From: Elysia chlorotica
Lineage: Eukaryota; Mollusca; Gastropoda; Plakobranchidae
NCBI GenBank assembly: GCA_003991915.1
Contig: RQTK01000001.1
Coordinates: 503,840-567,839, forward strand
Direction: 5' to 3'
DNA length: 64,000 nt
Part shown: piece by piece, positions 42,205-52,645 of the stretch
Layout of the letters: each line of letters opens with the position of its first letter
Position numbering within the stretch: the first letter of the stretch is position 1
The notes under the pieces: generated by a model
Databases searched by the model: none
Told to the model about the DNA's origin: nothing
Seen by the model: the letters and a program-made list of their open reading frames with translations, nothing else
Program-made: the position numbers and the translations under genes

Positions 42205-42420
42205 GGTTAAGATGGGGTGTGTTAGTCCTAGGCTCAGTAAGACTAATAGAATGTCGGCTTTCGATGCAAGGGGTCCAGGGTTTGAACCCCGCTCTGGCTG
42301 CCTGCGTCCCTACTGGTTGAGTTGGTGTACTGTTAGTGTTTGTATAATGTGACCGGCCAAGTTTCGGGTCTCCTGCTTTGGAGTCCCGTTACTTGCCATT
42401 ACTTTGGGATGACCAGCAGA
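42205..42420 (+). mobile_element. tRNA-headed SINE, diverged copy
   Basis: It has a degenerate A box (TAGGCTCAGTAAG), a B box (GGGTTTGAACCCC near 42270), then the family body TCCCTACTGGTTGAGTTGG and ATGTGACCGGCCAAG. The 3' part of the family is lost after about 42420. Confidence 0.65.
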
Positions 42421-42587
42421 AGTGAAATAATTCGATAGGTTTACACAGTTCATTTAGACTGGCACAATTTAATCTTTCAAAATCATCAGTAGGCTACATG
42501 CTATAGGGCTTAAAAATTAAAATAATAAACAACCGTTACCTTCACCACTTATGACTTTAGAATACTTCTAACATAGCTCGGTTAGTG

Positions 42588-42865
42588 CTGGGGGCGAACT
42601 AGTTCAATTGGTAGAGCGTTTGTCTCCAGATTGGGAGTTCCGCGGCACGAATCCCAGGATTGGTCAAAAATATATTTGTCCGATTCTGCCCCCTACTGGT
42701 TGGTGCCATAACGTGACCAGCTGAGACTGAAGTCCAGGTCTCCCCGCCTCGTCTTGTGTGTGGCAGCACATAAAATTGTCAGAGGTAATTCCTGGGGTCC
42801 ATCCAAAGTACAGCTTATGTAGTTCTGACGCTGGGCGTTAAGCAACATACCAACTCGACTGGTAC
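42588..42865 (+). mobile_element. tRNA-headed SINE, best full-length copy in this orientation
   Basis: The head reads TAGTTCAATTGGTAGAGCG (A box) and a degenerate B box ending in GAATCCC. The body has CCCCCTACTGGTTGG, CGTGACCAGCTGAGACTG, GTCTTGTGTGTGGCAGCAC, AAAATTGTCAGAGG and GGGGTCCATCC. The 3' end is GACGCTGGGCGTTAAGCAAC then ATACCAACTCGACTGG. It is a pol III type retroposon dependent on a LINE; the partner is not identified. Confidence 0.8.
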
Positions 42866-42929
42866 TGCTATGGACTGAACAGCAGGATGCTCGTCTCCGT
42901 ATATGGTCCTTCAACTGTTCAAGAAAAGT

Positions 42930-43075
42930 GTTGATCTAGCGGTAGAACTAGTACAGAAGGTTCGAACCACTTTCGAGCAGCCGCGTTTTTGTCCCTGCTT
43001 GTTGCGTTGGAGTCAGTACAGTGTCGTGTGACCGGCACATTAGAGGGTCCAAAAAAAAAGACGACCTGGTGGAGA
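42930..43075 (+). mobile_element. tRNA-headed SINE fragment
   Basis: GTTGATCTAGCGGTAGAAC, a B box AAGGTTCGAACCAC and body GTCCCTGCTTGTTGCG ... GTGTGACCGGCAC follow closely after the previous copy. The 3' half is absent. Confidence 0.6.
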
Positions 43076-43875
43076 AGTAGAAGTACTTAAGTACAGCTGT
43101 GTTCAAAATAGAAACATATAAGAGAGCTTTGCTTTATCCAATCAAAGAGTGCTTATTTTATAATGGTAGTTGAGCGTGAAATTTATCAAAAAGTTTCAAC
43201 TTGCGGACAAGGAACAAATAGAGGGAAACCGAAGAGTGATAACTAAGTCGATAAGGTTCGCCGGTTCTGATCATCAAGTCTGGGGTGTTGCATATGCACA
43301 GGTCGCATTTTTATTTTGTGCTGATTAAATCAGTTTCAGTCGATCTATAGATGTTTGACTAGAATTCCGCTGTGCTGGCACATACATGTAGGCCTACTAC
43401 AATGTATTTATTTTGCCAATGTATTTATTTGTAGGACAAATGAGACGCCCGAGCTCCTTTGGAACATCGAACTAGTAAAAGTAAAAAGGACTAAGGAGTT
43501 AAGAAGAGCTTCTCCCTCTTGTGAGAGTTTACTACCCTGCATTGGGAACACCGAAAAGATAAATTCGTTTATTAGGGTGACTTGACATTGGAACAAAGAG
43601 AAGATAACAGTACACTCCACCTAATTTGCCATCTGGTAATTCGAAATTTCTCTCGAACATACATGTGCTTAAAATATCCAGGATGAATCCCTTTTAATTG
43701 CCTCTTGCGTATTTTTGCTTAATTCGACAATTTAATTTCTGCTGAATTTCTTTTATTTCAACATTGTGTGGTATTTCAGTACGTGAAAAAATATAATACT
43801 TTTGAAAGTGTGCTGGTTCTTGCTCTACACCGTTAAATGGCATTAAATAGGGGTTTGTGCTTATGACAATCTTTG

Positions 43876-44617
43876 TGAACGTTTCGTCCATGTTGGACCG
43901 GTGGTTTCTTCAGATTACAGTACATGCACACTACTCCAAAACACTCATTTATACGTTTTCTTGTTGGCCTATTCATAAGATCGATGTCAGTTTCACCTTC
44001 ACCTCACATGTTTTGTTGTATTGATACATGAAGGCTAGCACATGAAGATAGCCAATTATTAATTTCCGTACACAACGAGTTTGCATGCACCCCTTAATGG
44101 CCTCGTCGCGTTTGAACCTAAAAATAAACCATGCTCATTGCCGTGACCCCATTTCACATGGGTAACCGGTGAACCGACTCTCCAAAAATAATTTCATGAA
44201 CTTCAAATACACAATACACGATGCCTAAGTGTGTACATGCTCCTAATAACTTATCAATATCATTTATTCTTTAAAATATAACATTTATTGAGACTTATCA
44301 CTTTTAAGGGTTAAATAGTTAAAATACGAACGCTATTTCACTTTAGAAAGTGCTATAAAACTATGCTACCGGTACTTTTACAGTGGCTCTAAGAATGAAT
44401 GTAACAATATTCAAATAAAGCCGCTGAAAAAAGAGTATTCAATAAGGAACTTATAGCCGGTTATGAAAAATCGTTCTGATCTAACAGTTGTTTTACTTCA
44501 AACTGCTTAAATTGAGAAAAAAAAATCCAATTTAGGGGGAAATGGTTGAAAATACATCAAGGTCAACTTTAGATAGGGAACAAACTGTAATCTGCAACAC
44601 AATCATATAGTGATGGA
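43876..44617 (-). repeat. Dispersed direct repeat, copy 1 (about 0.74 kb)
   Basis: It runs from the GTTTCGTCCATGTTGG end to TCATATAGTGATGGA and matches 44936-45745 in the same order and orientation, with scattered substitutions and indels. On the minus strand it begins near a hammerhead-like core (CTGAAGA at 43907-43913 and GAAAC at 43881-43885). It carries no ORF. It could be a non-autonomous retroelement unit or a segmental duplication. Confidence 0.8.
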
Positions 44618-44624
44618 ACCCCCT

Positions 44625-44648
44625 CCCTCTCTCTCTCTCCTCCCTCCT

Positions 44649-44685
<37 letters not shown>

Positions 44686-44701
44686 CCTCTCTCTCTCTCT
44701 C
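44625..44701. repeat. (CT)n microsatellite, interrupted
   Basis: CT units broken by CCTCC stretches, immediately after repeat copy 1. Confidence 0.9.
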
Positions 44702-44935
44702 ACCCACTCACTCTATGAACACATTAAAAACCATGCACTTTGTGTGAACCATACTTAACATAGCTAGTGTTGTTGAAGATGCGAAAGGACACTCGTGTTG
44801 GTAAACAACAGTAAAAAGAACATAGTCAAGCGAAATAAGCTCAGACATGCATCGCGATGCCTCCAGAATAAAATAAAAGGTAAGAAAACATTGTACAACA
44901 ATTTTACCTATGTATAATTTTAATTATTTGTATAA

Positions 44936-45745
44936 ACGTTTCGTCCATGTTAAACCGGTGGTTTCTTCAGATTACAGTACATGCACACTACCCCAAAACA
45001 CTCATTTAGGCTTACCGTATACGTATACCGTATTCTTGTTGGCCTATTCATAAGATCAATGTCAGTTTCACCTTCAGCTCACATGTTTTGTTGTATTGAT
45101 ACATGAAGGCTAGCACATGAAGATAGCCAATTATTAATCTCCGTACACAACGATTGTACAACTAGAAGATCATTAGGCCTACTCCCAGCCGAGTTCCGAG
45201 TTTGCATGCACCCCTTCGTGGCCTCGTCGCGTTTGAACCTAAAAATAAACCATGCTCATTGCCGTGACCCCATTTCACATTATGTGGGTAACCGGTGAAC
45301 CGACTCTCCAATAATAATTTCATGAACTTCAAATACACAATACACGATGCCTAAGTGTGTACATGCTCCTAATAACTTAACAAATATAATTTCTTCTTTA
45401 AAATATAACATTTATTGAGACTTATCACTTTTAAGGGTTAAATAGTTAAAAAACGAACGCTGTTTCACTTTAGAAAGTGCTATAAAACTATACTACTTTT
45501 ACAGTGGCTCTAAGAATGAATGTAACAATATTCAAGTTTTAACTAAAGCCGCTGAAACAATAGTAATTGTAAGGAACTTAATATCCGGTTATGAAAAATC
45601 TTTCTGAACTAACAGTTGTTTTACTTCAAACTGCTTAAATGGAGAAAAAGAAATCCAATTTAGGGGGAAATGGTTGAAAATACATCAAGGTCAACTTTAG
45701 ATAGGGAACAAACTGTAATCTGCAACACAATCATATAGTGATGGA
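44936..45745 (-). repeat. Dispersed direct repeat, copy 2 (about 0.81 kb)
   Basis: The offset from copy 1 is 1057 at the left end and 1128 at the right end, so copy 2 is about 71 bp longer. A roughly 43-bp insertion at about 45150-45195, absent from copy 1, explains most of this. A hammerhead-like core is also present (CTGAAGA at 44964-44970, GAAAC at 44938-44942, minus strand). Confidence 0.8.
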
Positions 45746-45840
45746 AAGATGTATAAGAGACAATAAGAAGGTTTGTCACGCAACACAGTGATATGGTCTC
45801 ACAAGTGATAAACAACACAAGTCAATTAGTATAACAACAA

Positions 45841-45863
45841 TATCTTATCTTATCTTATCTTAT
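45841..45863. repeat. (CTTAT)n pentanucleotide repeat
   Basis: Four to five ATCTT/CTTAT units. Confidence 0.85.
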
Positions 45864-46029
45864 AAGAATAATAAATCCGGTACACTTAAAAAGACGACAC
45901 CGCTTCATCTGATCTAGGCCATGATAGTCGGCGCTGCCCTCGGCACGGGCATTTCGGTCACGGGCAAAAATTCGCCAAGGAAAGAAAACGGTCACGGGCC
46001 AATAGTGCCTCATAAAAATTATTCACTAG

Positions 46030-46210
46030 TTCTGTGTTCCAATGCAAGTCAGTGATGGAATGGTAGGCCGAGTACATGTAGTTGAGTTGATTTCACAATG
46101 TTCAACGTTAGAAGCGATGCTATATCGTGAACAGATCCCAGAATAACGTCTGACAATTTTACGTGCTGCCACACAGGCATTGCGGGGACCCAGGATATCG
46201 GTACAGACTA
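46030..46210 (-). mobile_element. SINE fragment, 3' half
   Basis: On + it reads TTGAGTTGATTTCACAATG, CAGATCCCAGAATAACGTCT, GACAATTTTACGTGCTGCC and GCATTGCGGGGACCCAGG, the complement of the family's 3' body in the usual order. The tRNA-like head is absent. Confidence 0.6.
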
Positions 46211-46281
46211 GACTCATGTCACAGCCCGTATATTATGCGATCAGCATGGAACTAAAGCGGACAAACAAATTGTGTCCGACC

Positions 46282-46433
<152 letters not shown>

Positions 46434-46504
46434 CCTAGTAATATTCAACTCTGTCGGGAAATGAGGGAAGAAGAGAGGCGACAACAAAAAGAGACGAGAA
46501 AAGC

Positions 46505-46507
46505 AGA

Positions 46508-46541
<34 letters not shown>
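46505..46541. repeat. (AG)n microsatellite
   Basis: About 18 AG units directly before a SINE. Confidence 0.95.
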
Positions 46542-46543
<2 letters not shown>

Positions 46544-46752
46544 TGTTGTAAGCCGTAGAGCATTGCTCTCCTAATTGGGAGGTCCCTGGTTCGAAAACCT
46601 CGATCCATAAAAAAGTATGTTTTGTCCAATTTCGTCCCCTATTTTTGCTTAGGTCGGTGTCAGGCACGCACTGTCTCTGTGTGTCAGCACGTAAAATTGT
46701 CAGACGTTAGTCTTAGGATCTGTCCACAGTATAGCTGACGTTTGATGCTAAA
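46541..46752 (+). mobile_element. tRNA-headed SINE between AG repeats
   Basis: GTAAGCCGTAGAGCATTGC and B box CCTGGTTCGAAAAC are followed by the body TCGTCCCCTATTTTTGC, GTGTGTCAGCACGTAAAATT, GTCAGACGTTAGTC and GCTGACGTTTGATGCTAAA. A second short GA repeat (about 46759-46776) lies just downstream. Confidence 0.75.
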
Positions 46753-47297
46753 AAAAAAGAGAGAGAGAGAGAGAGAACATCAGCATTAAGCGCATTTGGC
46801 AGTATACACTCTTTTTTCTTTTACTGTTGTTGTGGCTAAGCATATAAGGAAGAAGAAAATGAATTCACATCAGCATCCACCTGTGCCCTACATCCTGCAG
46901 AGATCTAATTCGATTTTTCACTTCATTGATAAACTAAACCGTCCTTGCTCTGTTCACCACTTCCAAAACGGTTAACTAACAAAACCAGAAGAACGACATC
47001 CATCAAATATAGGACATATGTTGTTAATGTGTTGATAGGCTATTATTAAAAACACGCAGTCTACTGATGTTTTTCTGTTCTTTTTTGAACCTCTTCCTGT
47101 TTTTCATTTCTCCAAAGCCACGCGAAGAAAGGTGTTAACAAAGCACCTCTCAAGACACCTGATTGCAGCTTTACAATGTTCGGGAGAGGATATTTATCTG
47201 AAACAGCTGATTGATTGTCGTGGCTCAAATCCAAGAAGCTGAGTTGAAACGCATTCGCAGCGAATAGACCAACACTTAGATCTAGTGACAACATAGT

Positions 47298-47345
47298 CGG
47301 AGGCCAGATAGCTCATTCGATAGTGCTCTGGATTCTTGGAATGAC
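47298..47345 (+). mobile_element. tRNA-like SINE head fragment
   Basis: GCCAGATAGCTCATTCGATAG fits an A box and its context. The B box and body are missing. Confidence 0.4.
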
Positions 47346-47639
47346 AAAAAGGGAAAAATAAGCGGACGTTTGACTAACCATTAAATTAAAAAAAATTTTT
47401 GTTAATCCCTGATCATTATTATAAATGAGACAAGCCACAGTATTTCCTTTCTCATGATAGCCTGGCTATGACCTAAGTAATTAATCTAGTCATTTCTTTG
47501 TCCTATAAATATAAAAAAAAAGCTTTGACTGTGCCATAATTATTGCCATCTTCGTTGATAACGTAATAACCCAGTCCTAGATCTAGAAAAAGTAGGTCTG
47601 GACCACTCTTGCTCATGTGGCTTTGTTGTTGTTTGCAAC

Positions 47640-47916
47640 CCAAAAGTTGGTCGCGAAGCCACGCCTCTAAACATTGCTATTGGTCAGAATAGAGGACACT
47701 CTGCTTTCATTGGCTCAACTATCACTTGCCTCGTGCATGCACACACCGCCCGCAGCCTTGGGATACACTACACTTCTTCAGATGAGACAAGCACCGTGCA
47801 AGGCAACGGACCCGATAAAACTCTTTGTGGTGCAATAGGCTTACTGGATTATAAACTGAGTTCCAAAAGGCGGTTTGCAGTTTTTATACATTTCTTTGGC
47901 TAAACAGCTATGCAAT
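47640..47916 (+). promoter_or_regulatory. MYLIP promoter and 5' UTR with two inverted CCAAT boxes
   Basis: ATTGG occurs at 47679-47683 (CTATTGGTCAG context) and 47709-47713 (TCATTGGCTCA context). Both fit NF-Y sites and are exactly 30 bp apart, about three helical turns. The segment is more GC-rich than its surroundings and lies 200-240 bp before the start codon. No TATA box is seen. I see no clear DR4 element of the kind through which LXR drives vertebrate MYLIP. Confidence 0.45.
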
Positions 47917-50900
47917 ATGTGGTGCTACATTTGCCTGCCGAATCAACGGGACCAACAATGTATCGAGATAGAGATAGATACCAAACAAACTGGCCGAGTT
48001 ATACTTGACGAGGTAAATCTTCTTTCAGAACGCTACAATTTGAGTTTCCAAAGTCAATATAAATGAATTTTTAACCTGTAGAACAGGCATCGTAGTCATA
48101 TGGTGGTTGAAATGACATTTTTCATATTATTAAAAGATGTGGCTTAAATATAATTTTCTTGCTGATAAATAGAAAAATAAAGATAAAGAAAGAAAACTTT
48201 CTTCGTTGCAAGTCCCCCTCGTTAGAATGAGTGACGTCACGATCAGCTGTAAAGAGGAAAAAATGGCAACCATGGGGTCAAAGTCCAATTCTCTTGTCCT
48301 TTCTTGTGTAGTGTTACTGTTCGCCTTGCATGCAGTGCCTGCTTTGCTTCTAATGTCTGATTTTAGTGATAGTTTTTGTTTCTACTTTCACCCTAGTTCT
48401 ACTTTCTTCAATTTTTTTTACTTCTAAAATTTCAATACTTTGCTTTATTCCGTAAATCCTTTGGCGTTCATTTATTTATGTCTAGTCTAGATCAAGAATC
48501 TAGATCTAGATTCTAGATCAGTCAGTCAACTGATTCAGACTACTGATTCATTGTCTAATTTTGCATTGAAGTTGCATTGTATAGATCTATGCTCAATTGA
48601 GTCAATTCAATCAAGGTCTTTCACTGCACTGTTTCAGAAATAGGCCTACCGACTTTGTTATAATGTTATAGATCTATGATTTCTAATCAACTAGCCAATT
48701 ATGAATAGAAAATTCAAGCTTTGCACATAAATTATTGCCAAGATAGATATTTATAATGTTAAGAATTACCCGAATGGCTTACATTGTGATAATTTTTTAA
48801 ATGTTTTGTACAGGTGCTAAAGAAACTTGGCATTGTTGAAGTGGACTACTTCGGCTTACAGTACAATGGCTCCAAAAAAGAAGCTCTATGGCTAAATCTG
48901 AGGAATCGTATTTGTGACCATGAAATAAATGGATCCACCCGTGTCTACAGGCTGAGCCTGAGAGTGAAGTTCTTCGTCCCACCTCATCTTATTCAACAAG
49001 AGGCTACAAAGTATGTCTAGTTAACATTTTTTCTGAAACCATGTCTTCCAAACTTTTTTAAAGTTCTTGAACAAACTTCCTACTTTTTTTCCATTCTGTG
49101 TAGAAAAAATGTTAGTCTAATATGTATTTTTAAAACTAACTTAACTTTTTTTTTAGAAATCTATGGAATTATGATGCTTTTATAACAAAATTGTAATTAT
49201 GGCTTTGTGTTATTTAAGTTAAAAAAAAAATTAAATTTAAAAGTTATGGATTTAGCCAGGATGTTGTAGAACTTTAAAAATTGTCATGTTAGCCATCATA
49301 ATATTTTTTTTCAATTTTGGCTCTTAAATAACTTTTTTCTGTCTAATGTTCTTCCTTTAGAGAGTTATTTTACATCCAAGCCAAGGATATGATGGTAAAG
49401 GGACTCATTTCACTCAACTCAAAAGACTGTGATGAAAGCAGACTGGCAAAGATTGCAGCTTGTATCTGCCAAGCTGAATATGGGGATCAAACCTGCAACA
49501 TCCATCAAAATACAGTTTATTCAGAGGTGAGCTGAAAATTTAACTGGAAGATATATTACTATAATTTGATTCGAATATGTGTCTCAACCTGTTTACTGAT
49601 GGGTGAAAGGTGCTGACATTTTTTTGTTAAATCATAGGACATTAGCTACACCTACATGCAGAATATAGAAAAAAAACCTAAAAACTTAAAAAGGAACTAA
49701 ATTTGTGTTTTATTTCCTTGTTTTTTATTTTGAGGGTATCATAATTTGAAGAAAGAAAAAAAAACTTTTGAATCTCAAGATCATAGAACTTGTCTTCTTT
49801 TCTATGAGAACCCAAAATTTAGTGGGACTATATATAATGCACATTAATATCCTTCCGCTCTATAGTAACATTGAAATGAATGTGAAGTAGTGGATGTGAC
49901 AGTACAAGTAGCTCTCAAACTCGAATCTTCATTTAAAAAAATATTTCTCCAATCTTTTTGACATTCTAATTTGAAATGCCAATTTCAGATTTTAGAGGAG
50001 CTGATTGGCACTTGTGGAAGAGAAGTGAGTCCAGCTTTTGTGGAACAGATATCAGCTGAACATTCCAAGTTAAAAGGGAGGACTCGCAGCAGTGCATGTT
50101 ACATTGCCCTGGGTGAGGTCAGCCAACTGCCTACTTATGGGTGTGAAATGCACCGAGCAACATCAACAAGTGGAGCAGATGTGACTTTCGTTGTTGGACC
50201 AGAGGGGATTGTTATTGAGGATAATAAAACCTCCTCAACCAAAAGGTGAGTTTATTATTTATAATAATTTGTGCAGTAAGATTTTTAAAATATCTTTTCC
50301 TTACTTTAATCAGCATAAATAACATTTTCATAATATCATGTTCATTTTAAAAAGGGTTAAAATAGGGCCAGGTGTTTTTAAAACTATTTTTTAGTTTACA
50401 GAGCTGATATTGTCGAACTGAAAAGAGCAAATTTGGGAAATTTCAACAATGGAATTGAGTCGGGAGGTGGTCAATTATTCTCATTGTTTTTTTATGTTAG
50501 AAACTTAGGAAATCCCTCTTGGAGTTTTCTATCATTTTTTATCCCTTTCATTTCTTCCATTAAACATCATCTCTTTCTTTCTTTCTTTTGAAGCATTCCT
50601 TACGGCCAGATTCGTCTAGCAACTCACAATGAGAAGGCTGTTAACATTACTCTGATAGATGATTATGGGGAGTCTCAAAATGAAGAACTTTTCAAACTGA
50701 GGAGCAGAAAATCTGCAGTGGCCCTCTACAGATGCATCACAGAAATGCACTCATTCTATCGCTGCGACACTGTGGGTTCTCATGTGCAGTCACAGTATTG
50801 CAGAGACTTCAAAGGAACATTTGTGTCCATTTTCAACGAGAATTCAGAGTTGGGTAAGTCACAAATTGTAATTCTTTGTGTAAGAAAACTGAAACAATTT

Positions 50901-52645
50901 CAGTTTTGTTTTTAATTATTTCACCCTCTCCTTTGTCCTCTATTTTATCTATTAAACTAAAAGTTAAACATTAAATGTTACCTTTGATATTATTTTGGTA
51001 AAGTTGAAATGAAAAACCCAATATGTAAGTCGTTGGTCTTTCCACTCCCCAAAGTCTATAAATCAAGGCCACCATTCTCTATTGGCTAAAGATCTAATGT
51101 ACTGGTTAAAGAGCTGTGCTTTACATGGCATATTCTTCATGGGTTGAAGGGAAACCTAGAAAAAATAATGCAATACTTTGTCAGAATTTAACCAACATGG
51201 GGACCCAAGTTAGCTAACACTGTATTAAATTTTCTGATAATTTTGTTAACATTCATCTGCATGTTGTCTTTAAATATAAATATCAATTTATTTTCAACAT
51301 TCACATAGTGGTAGATTTTTATGCATTTTCCACCCGAATAATTGTTATTTAACATGCATATTATGCGAGTGATTAAATATAGCTTTATTTGTAAATCATA
51401 CAGTTACAGTATGATGGTGTCCCCAAGCTAATGTGCCAGGCAGCAACCATACGTTTATCTTTTTATCTTAATTCTGCAGGCAAACGTTACATTTTTGACA
51501 TACAGCGCACTCGCCAGGAGGCGTACGATCTAGTCAGGAGAAAGCTCTACGCAAAAGCTAATAGCCCTCTGAGTAGCCCTTCCCACAGCTCGTTGAGCTC
51601 TAATCTCTGTGCGTCAAACAATGGAGAGAGTGATGACGATCAGGAGGAGGATTTCTGTGATGATTGTTTCAATGAAAATGGACAGCTATCTTCAATTACA
51701 AGTGGAAAGGTGAACATTGGGGATTTACAAAGGCTCAACAAAAATCAGCAAAAGGAGGTCAAAGTAAGTTTTTATTTTTTTTCAATTATAGAATATCCTT
51801 TAAAGATTTCATTTTGCGGACAGAGGCATAACACAGGGTAGAACCTATTCTTATATCAACTGGATGGAGAGAAAGATAATGGACCAGAATTAGTTTTTAG
51901 TCACAGGATAAAATGTAGGCTTAATGTAGGCTTAATGATAGTTTGCAGGTGAATGGAAAGTCTAGTTTCAGATATCATTCATCTCGAGCTCTACATCCCT
52001 ATTTACTTGGATTTGCAAAGTTTGTATTTGTTCATTTTTGTTAGCTGTTTTTAAAGAGCTTATTTTTTAATAGTGTTCAAAATTAGTTGGTTTTACCAGC
52101 TGTATAGAATGATGACTTTGGGTGCATCGACAAGGAAAAGTACAGTAAGGAGATTAGCTTCAAAAAGTAAGGCACATGTATTTATTAGCAGGACCTTAGT
52201 TTCAATGTCTACAGTGGGGTGGCAGAAAACTTTGAGACTGGTACACCTGATTTCAGACCTTTGTGTGCTTGCATTCATGCATCACAGCAGCATTTGTAAT
52301 TTATATAATGTATTATTTGGGCCTGATGGATTACTGTGATGGTTATAATAAATTTTTTTGTTCTTTAATGCAGCGGTAATGATATTTTCTTGTCTTTTAC
52401 AGCAATTGAAACGGAGAATCCAACATCTGGAGGATAGCCTCACTTGCTGTATCTGCATGGACAAGCAAGTGTGTGTGGTGCTCTGCCCGTGTGGGCACAT
52501 GACGTGTGATGACTGTTCCAGCTTAATTACACAATGCCCTCAGTGTCGGACCAATGTGGACCGATTCCAAAAAGTCTTTCCCAACGCTGGCATCAGCTGC
52601 AGAGAAAAATTTTCAAAAGACTCTGACAGTGTTAAGGCTGATTGA
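47917..52645 (+). CDS. MYLIP: E3 ubiquitin ligase MYLIP/IDOL (FERM-RING), seven coding exons
   Basis: Coding exons are 47917-48012, 48814-49010, 49361-49526, 49989-50245, 50594-50853, 51480-51763 and 52403-52645. Phases agree throughout, giving 1503 nt, 500 residues (vertebrate about 445). In vertebrates the enzyme attaches ubiquitin to lipoprotein receptors; insect relatives are called Dnr1. A FERM domain fills about 1-345 ([41 protein letters not shown]). An acidic Ser-rich linker follows, with SPSHSSLSS and a CxxC at 385/388. The C3HC4 RING has ligands C435, C438, C450, H452, C455, C458, C465 and C468. The start at 47917 is chosen because MWCYICLP aligns with the family start. An in-frame ATG at 47875 would add 14 residues. 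Confidence 0.95.
48206..48427 (+). promoter_or_regulatory. CRE/E-box and signal-peptide-like ORF inside MYLIP intron 1
   Basis: A perfect TGACGTCA palindrome (48232-48239) and CAGCTG (48244-48249) precede a short ORF. From an internal Met the ORF reads [14 protein letters not shown] followed by a hydrophobic stretch [16 protein letters not shown], like a signal peptide, and then degenerates into Phe-rich translation. No good donor follows. It could be an alternative first exon, a relic of another gene, or chance. Confidence 0.25.

Noticed and set aside
43876..45745. LTR retrotransposon with two LTRs
   Set aside because: Only 318 bp separate the repeats, there is no primer-binding site or polypurine tract, the ends are not TG...CA, and the copies differ by large indels.
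47875..47916. Upstream in-frame ATG for MYLIP
   Set aside because: It would add 14 residues before the conserved family start. The start at 47917 fits the family, though the longer form cannot be fully excluded.
52073..52339. 88-residue ORF in the last MYLIP intron
   Set aside because: Flanked by no usable acceptor and donor in phase with the neighbouring exons. The MYLIP frame joins 51763 to 52403 directly.
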